Translations under genes and position numbers: made by a program
Shown here: one piece after another, positions 41,565 through 50,629 of the stretch
Layout of the letters: every line of letters begins with the position of its first letter
Numbering within the stretch: the first letter of the stretch is position 1
Notes under the pieces: generated by a model
The model's database searches: none
Told to the model about the DNA's origin: nothing
The model's input: the letters and a program-made list of their open reading frames with translations, nothing else
Assembly: GCA_003241895.1 (NCBI GenBank)
Contig: QBLY01000009.1
Location: 29,893-93,892 of the forward strand
Reading direction: 5' to 3'
DNA length: 64,000 nt
DNA from: Lysobacteraceae bacterium
GTDB lineage: Bacteria; Pseudomonadota; Gammaproteobacteria; Xanthomonadales; Xanthomonadaceae

Positions 41565-43247
41565 CTAGGTCCCGCGCAGGTTGCGGAACGGCGGTGCCGA
41601 CAAGGCCATCTCGGCCATGCTGTGCGCCAGCTCCTTCTCGGCCAGCACCGCGCCGTCGGCGCCGTGCGCCAGCAGGTGCCTGACCTCGCTGTCGCTGTGG
41701 GCGCGCGCCAGGATGGTCATGCCCGGATTGCCGGCGCGCAGGCGGGCGATGGCTTCGCCCGCTTCCAGCGCATGCGGGATCGCCATCACCACCAGTTTGG
41801 CGCCGGCGGGATTGGCCTCCGCCATCACCTGCGGTGCGGCGGCATTGCCGCGCACGGTCGGGTAGCCGTCGGCCCGCGCCTTCTGCGCCAGGTCGTGGTC
41901 GTCTTCGATCACCAGCAGGGGTACGCCGCGCTCGCGCAGCAGCTTGGCGATCTCGCTGCCGACCTGGCCAAAGCCGACCACGATCGCATGGCCTTCCACC
42001 GGCAGGGCCGGGCCACTGTGCGGGCCGGGCGCTTCGGGGCTCGGGGCTTCGGCCTGGGACACCTGCGCTGCCTGCCAGCGATCGAGTACGACGAAGATCA
42101 GCGGGTTGGCAATGATCGACAGCAGCGCGCCGGCCAGCACCAGGTCGCGGCCCTCGGGCGGCAGGATGGCCAGCGACACGCCCAGCCCGGCCAGGATGAA
42201 GGAGAACTCGCCAATCTGCGCCAGGCTGGCCGAGATCGTCAGCGCGGTGGACGTGGGATGGCCGAACGCGCGCACGATCGCATAGGCCGCCAGCGATTTG
42301 CCGACCGTGATGATCAGGAAGGTGGCCAGCACCGGCAGCGGACGCTCCACCAGGATCATCGGGTCGAACAGCATGCCCACCGAGACGAAGAACAGCACCG
42401 CGAACGCGTCGCGCAGCGGCAGCGAGTCCGAGGCGGCCTTGTGGCTCAGGTCGCCGTTGAGCAGCATGCCGGCGAAGAATGCACCCAGCGCGAACGACAC
42501 GCCGAACAGCTTCGCAGAGCCGAACGCCACGCCCAGCGCGATCGCCAGCACCGACAGCGTGAACAGCTCGCGCATGCCCAGCCCAGCCACGCGCGCCAGC
42601 AGCCAGGGAATCGCGCGGCGCCCGACCACCATCATCAGCAGCACGAAGCCGGTGACCTTGGCCAGGGTCAGGCCCAGCGAACCGAGCAGTGAACCGGTCC
42701 CCGGACGGGCGTCGCCGGCGCCCATCACCTCGGCCAGCGGCGGCAGCAGCACCAGGGCCACCACCATCACCAGGTCTTCCACGATCAGCCAGCCCACGGC
42801 GATCCTGCCGCGCTTGGTGTCGAGCAGGCGCCGGTCCTCCATCGCCCGCAGCAGCACCACGGTGCTGGCCACCGAAAGCGCCAGCCCGAACACGATGCCC
42901 TGCAGGTGCGACCAGCCCAGCCACCAGGCCAGGCCCCAGCCCAGGGCGGTTGCCACGGTGATCTGCACGATGGCGCCGGGGATCGCGATCCACTTCACTT
43001 CCATCAGGTCGTCGACCGAGAAGTGCAGGCCGACCCCGAACATCAGCAGTATCACGCCGATCTCCGAAAGCTCCATCGCCAGGTCGGCGTCGGCGACGAA
43101 GCCGGGCGTGAACGGACCCACGAGGATGCCGGCCACCAGATAGCCCACGATGGGCGACAGCCGCAGCCGGTGCGCCAGCGTGCCCAGCACGAAAGCCAGC
43201 ACCAGGCCGACGGCGAGCAGGGCGATCAGGGGCGTGTCGTGCGTCAT
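41565..43247 (-). CDS. Monovalent cation:proton antiporter, Kef/YbaL type with RCK domain (560 aa)
   Basis: CPA2-family transporter: about 12 TM helices (residues 5-400) with LSPIVGYLVAGILVGPFTPG and GVSFALGAFFAGMLL, followed by a cytoplasmic TrkA-N/RCK domain starting HAIVVGFGQVGSEIAKLL (GxGxxG) near residue 420. YbaL/KefB-like proteins move K+ or Na+ against protons. No KefF/KefG ancillary gene is adjacent. The start is ATG 43247, with AGGAG six bases upstream; the frame continues 25 residues further without a family match. Confidence 0.9.
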   Translation of the reverse strand: MTHDTPLIALLAVGLVLAFVLGTLAHRLRLSPIVGYLVAGILVGPFTPGFVADADLAMELSEIGVILLMFGVGLHFSVDDLMEVKWIAIPGAIVQITVATALGWGLAWWLGWSHLQGIVFGLALSVASTVVLLRAMEDRRLLDTKRGRIAVGWLIVEDLVMVVALVLLPPLAEVMGAGDARPGTGSLLGSLGLTLAKVTGFVLLMMVVGRRAIPWLLARVAGLGMRELFTLSVLAIALGVAFGSAKLFGVSFALGAFFAGMLLNGDLSHKAASDSLPLRDAFAVLFFVSVGMLFDPMILVERPLPVLATFLIITVGKSLAAYAIVRAFGHPTSTALTISASLAQIGEFSFILAGLGVSLAILPPEGRDLVLAGALLSIIANPLIFVVLDRWQAAQVSQAEAPSPEAPGPHSGPALPVEGHAIVVGFGQVGSEIAKLLRERGVPLLVIEDDHDLAQKARADGYPTVRGNAAAPQVMAEANPAGAKLVVMAIPHALEAGEAIARLRAGNPGMTILARAHSDSEVRHLLAHGADGAVLAEKELAHSMAEMALSAPPFRNLRGT

Positions 43248-43373
43248 GCAGGCTCCTGGGGAAAGGGGCGACCCAGTATCGGGGCGAGCGGCCGATACCG
43301 GCAAATCCGGCGCAAGCGCCACCCTGCTAGAATGCCGGCCTTCGCCTGTACGCGCTGTTCACGACCCCACCCC

Positions 43374-45242
43374 ATGATTGCCTTCCGCAACTTCGCCCTG
43401 CGCCGCGGCGAACGCCTGCTGCTGTCCCAAGTCGACCTGAGCCTGCACGCCGGTTGGCGCATTGGCGTGATCGGCCGCAACGGCTGCGGCAAGTCCAGCC
43501 TGTTCGCCGCGGTCATGGGCGAAGTGGAGGCCGACCAGGGCGACATCGACCTGCCCGGGCGGGTGCGCATCGCCAGCGTGCTGCAGGAAACGCCGTCGCT
43601 GCCCGACGCTGCCATCGACTTCGTGCTGTCGGGCGACACCGAGGTGCACGGCATCCTGCTGGCCGAAGCCGCAGCCATGGCCGCCGAAGACTGGGACGGG
43701 GTGGCCAACGCCCACCAGAGGCTGGCCGAGATCAACGGCTATGACGCCACGGCGCGCGCCGGCCGCCTGCTGCACGGCCTGGGCTTCCCGGCCGACACGC
43801 ACGGCCGCGCGGTGTCGTCGTTCTCCGGCGGCTGGCGCGTGCGCCTGAACCTGGCCAAGGCGCTGATGATGCCTTCGGACCTGCTGCTGCTCGACGAACC
43901 CACCAACCACCTCGACCTGGACGCCGTGCTGTGGCTCGAAGCGTGGCTGCTCAAGTACCCGGGCACGCTGCTGATGATCTCGCATGACCGCGAATTCCTC
44001 GACGGCGTCAGCACCCACACCCTGCACCTGCACGAAGGCAAGGCCAAGCTGTACGTGGGCGACTACACCAGCTTCGAGCGCCAGCGCGCCGAGCACCTGC
44101 GCCAGCAGCAGATAGCGCACGAAAAGTCGCAGGCCGAACGCGCCCACCTGCAGAGCTTCGTTGATCGCTTCAAGGCCCAGGCCAGCAAGGCGCGCCTGGC
44201 GCAGAGCCGAATGAAGCGCCTGGCCAAGATGGCCGGCACCGAGGCGGTGCGCGCCGAGCGCAGCTTCCGCATCCAGTTCGGCGAGCCGGCGCGGCTGCCG
44301 CACTCGCTGATCCGGCTCAACCACGTGGACGCGGGCTACGCCACGGCCGGCGCGCCGGTGAAGATCCTCAACAACGTCGGCTTCGGCCTGGAGGCCGGCG
44401 ACCGCGTGGGCCTGCTGGGTCCCAACGGCGCCGGCAAGTCCACGCTGGTGAAGACGCTGGTGGGCGAACTGCCGCTGCTGGACGGCGAGCGCGTGGCGCA
44501 CCCGGACCTGCGCATCGGCTACTTCGCCCAGCACACCGTCGAAAGCCTGCACGAGGGCCAGAGCCCGCTGTGGCACCTCAAGGAACTGGCGCCCAACGCC
44601 GGCGAACAGGTGCTGCGCAGCTTCCTGGGCCGCTGGAATTTCGTCGGCGACCGCGCCTTCGAATCGGTGGACGGCTTCTCCGGCGGCGAGCGCGCACGCC
44701 TGGCGCTGGCGCTGATCGCCTACCTCGAACCCAACGTGCTGCTGCTCGACGAACCCACCAACCATCTCGACCTGGACATGCGCGAAGCGCTGGCCGAGGC
44801 GCTGAGCGATTTCGCCGGCGCCATCGTGCTGGTGTCGCACGACCGCCACCTGATCGGCCTGGTGTGCGAAACCTTCTGGCGCGTGGCGGACGGCAAGGTC
44901 GAATCGTTCAACGGCGACCTGGACGAATACGCAGCCTGGCTGCGCAGCCGTAACAACGAGCCGCGCCCGGCCAAGGCCGCGGCGAAGGTGGCGCCCGCCC
45001 CGGCGCCCAAGCCCGTGCGCACGAAGTACGAATCCGACGCGGCGGCCAAGCGGCTCAAGCAGGTTGAGGCGCGCATCGCGCTGCTGCAGGAAGAACTGGG
45101 CCGCATCGAGACCCAACTCGCCGACCCCGCCATCTATGGCAACGACGGCGGCATCGAGATCGGCCAACTGGCGCAGCGCCAGGGCGAATTGTCCAAGGAA
45201 AAGGACGAACTCGAGTCCGAGTGGCTCGAACTGGCCGACTGA
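43374..45242 (+). CDS. yheS: ABC-F ATPase of the YheS/Uup group (622 aa)
   Basis: Two tandem ABC ATPase domains without membrane segments: Walker A GRNGCGKS (about residues 35-42) and GPNGAGKS (about 345-352), signature motifs FSGGWRVRLNLAKAL and FSGGERARLALALI, and Walker B LLLDEPTNHLDLD in both. A linker of charged helices separates them, and a coiled-coil C-terminal tail follows an Ala/Pro/Lys-rich hinge. ABC-F proteins act on ribosomes, resolving stalls or gating translation. The N-terminus MIAFRNFALRRGERLLL closely follows the E. coli YheS pattern. The start is ATG 43374. Confidence 0.92.
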   Translation: MIAFRNFALRRGERLLLSQVDLSLHAGWRIGVIGRNGCGKSSLFAAVMGEVEADQGDIDLPGRVRIASVLQETPSLPDAAIDFVLSGDTEVHGILLAEAAAMAAEDWDGVANAHQRLAEINGYDATARAGRLLHGLGFPADTHGRAVSSFSGGWRVRLNLAKALMMPSDLLLLDEPTNHLDLDAVLWLEAWLLKYPGTLLMISHDREFLDGVSTHTLHLHEGKAKLYVGDYTSFERQRAEHLRQQQIAHEKSQAERAHLQSFVDRFKAQASKARLAQSRMKRLAKMAGTEAVRAERSFRIQFGEPARLPHSLIRLNHVDAGYATAGAPVKILNNVGFGLEAGDRVGLLGPNGAGKSTLVKTLVGELPLLDGERVAHPDLRIGYFAQHTVESLHEGQSPLWHLKELAPNAGEQVLRSFLGRWNFVGDRAFESVDGFSGGERARLALALIAYLEPNVLLLDEPTNHLDLDMREALAEALSDFAGAIVLVSHDRHLIGLVCETFWRVADGKVESFNGDLDEYAAWLRSRNNEPRPAKAAAKVAPAPAPKPVRTKYESDAAAKRLKQVEARIALLQEELGRIETQLADPAIYGNDGGIEIGQLAQRQGELSKEKDELESEWLELAD

Positions 45243-45269
45243 GCCGACGGCATGGCGGGGGCGCCGGCG

Positions 45270-46853
45270 TCAATCCTTGATCGCGGTGGCGCTGTGCAAT
45301 CCGGGCAGCATGACGTCGAAATGGCTGCCGCGGCCCTCCCCGGGGCTTTTCGCTGAAAGCGTCCCGCCGTGCGCCTCCAGCAGTTCGCGCGCCACGGCCA
45401 GGCCGATGCCCAGCCCGCCCTTGTGCACCGCCATCGCCTGGGTCCCGCGTGAGAACAGGCCGAATATGCAGTCGATGATGCCCTTTGGCATGCCCATGCC
45501 GTCGTCCGACACGCGCACGCAAATGCCGCCGGCATTGCGGCGCGCGAGGATGCGGATGTGCCCGCCTTCGGGCGTGTACCTGGACGCGTTGTCGAGAACG
45601 TTGGCGAATGCCTGCGCGATTCGGGTAGCGTCGCCTTCCACCATGAACTGGCCCTTGGGTATCCGCAGGTGCAGCATTTGGTTCTTCAGCGCCAACGCCG
45701 GCTCCCAAGCCTGCGTCACCCGCCGCAGGGTGGCGAAAAGATCCATCGGCACGCGCTCCATCCGGAACCGGCCCACGACCGTGGGGGAGTCGTCCAGCAG
45801 GTCGTCCACCAGACGGGCCATGTGGAAGACCTGGCTGTCGATCACGTGGCGCATCCGGGTGAGTTGGTCCTCGTCGCGGCCGGCGCGCTGGATCAGCTCG
45901 GCCACGGTGCGGATCGGCGCCAGCGGATGCCGCAGCTCGTGCGCCACCATCGCCAGGAAGCGCACGCGCCGGCCGTGAACGGCCTCGGACTCGGGGTCCG
46001 CGGGGTCCTTGGCAAGCACCTTGAGCACCAGTCGTTCGTTGGCCTGGCGGAGCGACTGGTCGTTCTCGGCCCTCTTCACCTCGTCGAGGACCTTGGAGTC
46101 GGTCATCGTGGGCATGGAGTGGAACTGGTAGCAGCTGCCCGGCAGTTTCTTGGCGCGGTACATCGCTTTGTCGGCCGACTCAAGCAGGGCCTGCACCTCG
46201 TTGCCGTCCTCCGGGAACAGGCTGATGCCGATGCTTGCCCGCACGCCGGTTTCTGAATCCGCCAGCTCATGCGGCTCGGCCAGGGCTTGGAGGATCTTCG
46301 CGGCGATCACGCCTGCGTCCTGAACCTGGGAGATATCCGCCAGCAGCACCAGGAACTCGTCGCCACCGAAGCGGCTCACGGTGTCAGCGTCACGCACCGC
46401 CGACTCAAGCCGGCGCGCCACCAGCTTCAGCAACTCGTCACCACGGGCGTGGCCATGGGTGTCGTTGATGCGCTTGAAGTGATCCAAGTCCAGGAACATC
46501 ACCGCCAGCAGCGACTTCCGCCGCCGCGCCATCGCCATGGCCGTCTCCATGCGGTCGAGCATGACCGTGCGGTTGGGGGTGTCGGTGAGCGGGTCACGCT
46601 GCGTGGCCATGGCCAGTTCGTCCAGCCCGCGCACCGCCTTTTCAGCGATGCGCGCGGCTTCCTCCGCCGCGATGCTCAGCCGTTGGAAGGCTGCCTCGCG
46701 CTCGGCCAAGGTCATGGTCTGGTAGTTCTTGGGCACGGTGCCCAGGCTCTGGCGGAACTCGGCCAGCGCCAAGCGCAGGTCGTCGGCCTGCACCGCGGTG
46801 CCGATCGCTGAAGCCGGTGCCGACGGATCGCGCAACAGTAACGTATTGGACAT
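45270..46853 (-). CDS. Hybrid GGDEF diguanylate cyclase-histidine kinase (527 aa)
   Basis: No TM segment is evident. Residues about 85-245 are a GGDEF domain with LDLDHFKRINDTHGHARGD, active-site GGDEF (163-167) and an I-site RDAD (154-157), so it may make cyclic di-GMP and be product-inhibited. Residues about 295-520 are a histidine kinase: H box MVAHELRHPLAP (His305), N box LDNASRYTP (421-428), G1 DDGMGMP and G2 GGLGIGLAVAREL. No receiver domain and no partner regulator gene is adjacent. Cyclase preceding kinase in one cytoplasmic chain is unusual. It is convergent with yheS, 27 bases apart. Confidence 0.88.
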   Translation of the reverse strand: MSNTLLLRDPSAPASAIGTAVQADDLRLALAEFRQSLGTVPKNYQTMTLAEREAAFQRLSIAAEEAARIAEKAVRGLDELAMATQRDPLTDTPNRTVMLDRMETAMAMARRRKSLLAVMFLDLDHFKRINDTHGHARGDELLKLVARRLESAVRDADTVSRFGGDEFLVLLADISQVQDAGVIAAKILQALAEPHELADSETGVRASIGISLFPEDGNEVQALLESADKAMYRAKKLPGSCYQFHSMPTMTDSKVLDEVKRAENDQSLRQANERLVLKVLAKDPADPESEAVHGRRVRFLAMVAHELRHPLAPIRTVAELIQRAGRDEDQLTRMRHVIDSQVFHMARLVDDLLDDSPTVVGRFRMERVPMDLFATLRRVTQAWEPALALKNQMLHLRIPKGQFMVEGDATRIAQAFANVLDNASRYTPEGGHIRILARRNAGGICVRVSDDGMGMPKGIIDCIFGLFSRGTQAMAVHKGGLGIGLAVARELLEAHGGTLSAKSPGEGRGSHFDVMLPGLHSATAIKD

Positions 46854-46900
46854 GTTTCACCTTCGGTGTGGGAACACGGATGCAGGGCAGGGCCCATAGC

Positions 46901-46929
46901 AAAAAAAGCCCCGACCGAGGCCGGGGCTG
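46901..46929 (-). terminator. Terminator after the first DUF3011 gene
   Basis: Minus strand: AGCCCCG, an 8-base loop, CGGGGCT, then a run of seven T (A run at 46901-46907 on +). It ends transcription from the gene at 46957 ahead of the GGDEF-kinase gene. Confidence 0.85.
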
Positions 46930-46956
46930 TCCCGAAGCACCACCAAGCGCAATGAA

Positions 46957-47901
46957 TCAGCGGGCGGCAAAAATGGCGCGGCAGCCGCCGTTGGTCCACA
47001 GGCCGTCACGCGCCGTGTAGCCCCAGTTGCGACCTTCCACGCAGGATGTCTTTGAAATGCGCTGCGACAGGCGCGGCGAACCGTAGCGCGCGTCCCAGTT
47101 GCAGCGCTGCTGGCCGCCGTTGCTCGAACAGGTCACCGAATAATTGGTGTCGCGCACCCATGCGCCGTTGCGGCCCTGGCGCGCATCGCGGTCCGGGTAG
47201 GCGTTGCCATGGCCGTAGGCGGCTGCGAAGCGGGCCCGGCAGTTGTCGCTCACCCACACCTGGTTGCCGCGCTGGCCCCAGGTGCGGCCTTCGATGCAGG
47301 CGCCGCTTTTCTTGAATCGGTTGACCAGGCGAATGCGGCCGTCAATGCCAGTGTTGCACACCTGGCGCTCGCCCTTCTTGCTCTTGCACACCATGCCGGG
47401 GCGGCCGCTGGCAGCGGCGGTCGTGTCGGGCACCATCGCGAAGCGCGCGCGGCAGCCGCGGTTGACCCAGACCATGCCCTGCTTCTGGCCCCAGCTCTGG
47501 CCTTCCACGCAGGCGCTGTCGGATATCTGCTGGCTCACCACGGCGTGGCCCCGGAACGGCACCGGGCATTCGCGATAGGCGTTGTCGATGCTGCTGCACA
47601 CCACCGCGGTCGCGGCCCAGCCCTGCTGAGCGCGCCAGGCATTGTTGGGCGAAGCGCGGCGGTAGTCGGACATGTCCTGGCTGATGCGGCTCATCGGCCA
47701 ACCGGCGTGGGAGCGGTCGAGGTAATACTCAAGCTGCTCGTCCGAGATGCTGCGCCCGGCGTTCTGGCGTGCATATTCCTGTTCGATGGCGCGGATCTCG
47801 TCGCGCGTCCCGGTCTGCGCGATCGAAACCGGCGAAACCAGCACGATGCCCAGCGCGAAAGCGCAGGACAGTAGGTATCTGCTGACGGTGTTCGAGCGCA
47901 T
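46957..47901 (-). CDS. Secreted DUF3011 protein with three repeats (314 aa)
   Basis: Signal peptide (MRSNTVSRYLLSCAFALGIVLVSPVSIAQ), a helical region (IRAIEQEYARQNAGRSISDEQLEYYLDR), then three DUF3011 modules of about 60 residues. Each has the pattern C...SS/KS, an R-C pair, S-x-C-x-EG-x-W-GQ/GY, W-V/T and GCRA-x-F; eight or more Cys should make disulfides. The function of DUF3011 is unknown; the periplasm or cell surface is likely. A second, two-repeat member lies at 53166-53945. It has its own terminator. Confidence 0.8.
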   Translation of the reverse strand: MRSNTVSRYLLSCAFALGIVLVSPVSIAQTGTRDEIRAIEQEYARQNAGRSISDEQLEYYLDRSHAGWPMSRISQDMSDYRRASPNNAWRAQQGWAATAVVCSSIDNAYRECPVPFRGHAVVSQQISDSACVEGQSWGQKQGMVWVNRGCRARFAMVPDTTAAASGRPGMVCKSKKGERQVCNTGIDGRIRLVNRFKKSGACIEGRTWGQRGNQVWVSDNCRARFAAAYGHGNAYPDRDARQGRNGAWVRDTNYSVTCSSNGGQQRCNWDARYGSPRLSQRISKTSCVEGRNWGYTARDGLWTNGGCRAIFAAR

Positions 47902-48095
47902 GGTGTACTCCAGGGCAGGGGGCAGCCTCGGTGCCGACCATGGCAGCTAATCGTGGCCCGGTATGTTCGACAGCACACGCAGGCCGCCCGCGATTCATCT
48001 TCGGCAGCGCTTGCGCAGGCTATGTGCGCAAGCGAACAGAGTGCGATGCGCGGACTTGCCCATCCTGCGGTCTTCCCTGACTGCGGAGCGACACC

Positions 48096-48245
48096 TTGAA
48101 TCTCCAAATCACCCTGGCACCCATCCTCGCCCTGATCGCCGGCATCCTGATCCTGGTGCGGCCGCGCCTGCTGGCCTACATCGTCGCCGTCTACCTGATC
48201 GTGATCGGCATCCTGGGCCTGGTGGGCTCCGGCGCGTTCCGCTAG
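48096..48245 (+). CDS. Small DUF3096 membrane protein (49 aa, TTG start)
   Basis: The frame reads MNLQITLAPILALIAGILIL, then VRPRLLAYIVAVYLIVIGIL and GLVGSGAFR, two hydrophobic helices joined by a short basic turn, the pattern of DUF3096 proteins (about 50 aa). The start is TTG at 48096, seven bases after GGAG (48085-48088). It is too short for common ORF cut-offs. Function unknown; an inner-membrane location is inferred. It stands alone between the divergent DUF3011 gene and the convergent ggpPS. Confidence 0.75.
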   Translation: MNLQITLAPILALIAGILILVRPRLLAYIVAVYLIVIGILGLVGSGAFR

Positions 48246-48284
48246 TTCCGGCGGACTGCATCCACGCGCCTTGGCGCCGGCGAC

Positions 48285-48323
48285 CCAGGCCCATCGCCAA
48301 GGTGTCGCCGACGATGGCCCTGG
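48285..48323. other. Long imperfect hairpin between DUF3096 and ggpPS
   Basis: CCAGGCCCATCG (48285-48296) and CGATGGCCCTGG (48312-48323) pair with one mismatch around a 15-base loop, between two convergent genes. There is no T tract, so it may be a Rho-dependent or weak bidirectional terminator. Confidence 0.35.
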
Positions 48324-48343
48324 TGTTCGTCTTGCGCTGACGC

Positions 48344-50629
48344 TCAGGTAGCGGCGACGGCGGCCAGGAAATCGCGTCCCCAGCGCTGCACGTCGTATTC
48401 CTCGACGATGCCGTAGAGCTGGCGCAGGCGGCCTTCGGCCTCGTCCTGACCCATCGCCAGCGCCTGGCCCAGCGCGGCGCTCAGGTCGGCCGGGTCGTGC
48501 GGGTTGGTCTGCAGCGCGCCCTTGAGCTCGGCGGCGGCGCCGGCGAACTCCGACAGCACCAGCACGCCGCGCCCGCCCTCGATGCCCTGGGTGGCCACGA
48601 ACTCCTTCGCCACCAGGTTCAGGCCGTCGCGTAGCGGCGTGATCCACATGACGTCGGCGGCCGCGTAGTGCGCCACCACCTCTTCGAACGGCAATGGGCG
48701 GGCGAAAAAGCGCACCGGCGTCCAGTCCAGCCGTGAATACCGGCCGTTGATGCGGCCGACCGCCTGTTCGATCTGCGTCTGCAGCTTCTGGTAGATGGTC
48801 ATTTCCTTGGCGGCCGGGACGCAGATCATCACCAGGGTGACCTTGTCCAACAGGTGCGGCTGGGCCTCGAGCAGGCGCTCGAAGGCGCCCAGCTTCTCCA
48901 GCGTGCCCTTGGTGTAGTCCAGCCGCTCGATGGACAGCACCAGTTTGCGCGGGCTGATCTCCCGGCGCAGCTTCTCCATGTTGTTGCGCACCGAGGGCTT
49001 GGCCAGCAGCCCGCGGATGCGCCCCAGGTCGGTGCCCACCGGATGCGCGCCCAGCCCGACCTCGCGTCCGCCCACGCCGATGCGCGTGGTCACGGTGTCC
49101 ATGCCCACCGCGCAGCCGTAGGTGAGGAAGCGCGGCGCACATGACTCACGCGCCAATACTTCGGCCGGCATCGCGCCGCGCACCACGTCGACGAAATTCT
49201 CCACCTGGCGCGGGATGTGGAAGCCGATGTAGTCGCAGCTGAGCAGGCTGCCGATGATCTCGCGGCGCCAGGGCACCACGTTGAAGATGTCGGCCGACGG
49301 GAAATAGGTGTGGTGGAAGAAGGCGATCTTGAGGTCGGGGCGCAGTTCGCGCAGCCGCCCCGGCACCATCCACAGGTTGTAGTCGTGCAGCCACACGGTG
49401 GCGCCCGGCGCGGCCTCGGCGGCCACGGCCTCGGCGAAGCGGCGGTTGACGCGCACGAAGATTTTCCAGTCCTCTTCGCGAAAGCGCGCGCGCTCCCAGA
49501 AGGTATGCAGCATCGGCCAGAAGGCTTCCTTGGAGAAACGCTTGTAGAACGCGTCCACCTCGGCCTTGCTCAGCGGCACGCGCACGGCGGTGAGGTGCGG
49601 GTACAGCTCCGCGTCCACTGGTGTGTGCGTCTCGAACTCGCCCTGCTTGTGGTCGTCGATGCTCCAGGCCACCCACGAACCATCCTGGCCGCCGGCGAAG
49701 AAGCTCAGCAGGCTGGGGATGATGCCGTTGGGCGACGTGGGCCGGCGCCGCTGAAGCTGGCCGTCTTCGATGAACTCCTCGTAGGGCAGGCGGTGGTACA
49801 CCATCACCAGCGAAGCGTTGCCCGTGCGGTTGGCCACGGGTTCGGCGCGGTGCGGGTCGTCCAGGGCCAGCAGGTTGAAGTGCTCGATCGCTTCGAGGAT
49901 GCCGCCGCAGCCGGTCGCCTTCGCGTGCAGCACATGGTCCAGGCTGGCCGTGGCTTCAAGCAGCGCCGTTTCGGAGTCGCCCACGCACACGCCCTGAAAA
50001 CCGGCGACGTACATGGACAGGTCGTTGAGGGTGTCGCCGGCGACCAGGAGGCGCTCGCCCGGTATGCCCAGCTGCTGCGCCAGTGCCTGCAGGGTGCGGC
50101 CCTTGTCGGTGCGCGGCGGCAGGATGTCGAGGTAGAGGTCGGCGGAATAGAGCACGGCGCAGTCGAGCGCGCGCGCGGCGGCTTCGATGCCTGCGCGCTG
50201 CGGCTCCAGTTCACCGGGCTCGCAGAAGTACGAGCACCGGCGCTCCTGCGGCACGTCCTGGCGACGCAGCGCGGTGAAGTCGCGCATGGCTTCAGCCACC
50301 GGGCGTTCCCCCGGCCAGCGGGCGTCGATGTGGGACTGCAGGGGCTGCAGCGGCTGCAGCGTGCGGCCGTCCACCACCGTTGCCCCGACGTCGCAGACCA
50401 CGTAGTCCGGGCGAGGCAGCGAAGGGTCGGCCAGCAGGGGCATCACGGCCTCCAGGCCGCGGCCGGTGATCCACACCAGGTGGATGTCCGGGTGGCGCGC
50501 CACCAGGCGGTAGAGCTGCTGGCGCTGGTCGGCGTCGCCTGCAAGGAAAGTGCCGTCCAGGTCGGTGGCCAGGACGAAGCGCGCGGAAGAAGGAAGTTCG
50601 GTGGGGCGAAGGGCTGGCTGGGTGCTCAA
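48344..50629 (-). CDS. ggpPS: Glucosylglycerol-phosphate phosphatase/synthase fusion GgpPS (761 aa)
   Basis: Residues 1-270 are a HAD phosphatase (ATDLDGTF with D23 and D25, VAGDTLNDLSM). Residues about 275-755 are a GT20 domain (WLHDYNLWMVPGRL, AFFHHTYFPSADIFNVVPWRREI, IERLDYTKG, LRDGLNLVAKEFVA). The HHTYFPSADIFNVVPWRREI region is that of glucosylglycerol-phosphate synthase rather than trehalose-6-phosphate synthase. The fused phosphatase-first layout is known from Stenotrophomonas, where it makes the salt-stress solute glucosylglycerol from ADP-glucose and glycerol-3-phosphate. It overlaps the upstream MFS gene by four bases. A trehalose-phosphate enzyme is the main alternative. Confidence 0.85.
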   Translation of the reverse strand: MSTQPALRPTELPSSARFVLATDLDGTFLAGDADQRQQLYRLVARHPDIHLVWITGRGLEAVMPLLADPSLPRPDYVVCDVGATVVDGRTLQPLQPLQSHIDARWPGERPVAEAMRDFTALRRQDVPQERRCSYFCEPGELEPQRAGIEAAARALDCAVLYSADLYLDILPPRTDKGRTLQALAQQLGIPGERLLVAGDTLNDLSMYVAGFQGVCVGDSETALLEATASLDHVLHAKATGCGGILEAIEHFNLLALDDPHRAEPVANRTGNASLVMVYHRLPYEEFIEDGQLQRRRPTSPNGIIPSLLSFFAGGQDGSWVAWSIDDHKQGEFETHTPVDAELYPHLTAVRVPLSKAEVDAFYKRFSKEAFWPMLHTFWERARFREEDWKIFVRVNRRFAEAVAAEAAPGATVWLHDYNLWMVPGRLRELRPDLKIAFFHHTYFPSADIFNVVPWRREIIGSLLSCDYIGFHIPRQVENFVDVVRGAMPAEVLARESCAPRFLTYGCAVGMDTVTTRIGVGGREVGLGAHPVGTDLGRIRGLLAKPSVRNNMEKLRREISPRKLVLSIERLDYTKGTLEKLGAFERLLEAQPHLLDKVTLVMICVPAAKEMTIYQKLQTQIEQAVGRINGRYSRLDWTPVRFFARPLPFEEVVAHYAAADVMWITPLRDGLNLVAKEFVATQGIEGGRGVLVLSEFAGAAAELKGALQTNPHDPADLSAALGQALAMGQDEAEGRLRQLYGIVEEYDVQRWGRDFLAAVAAT

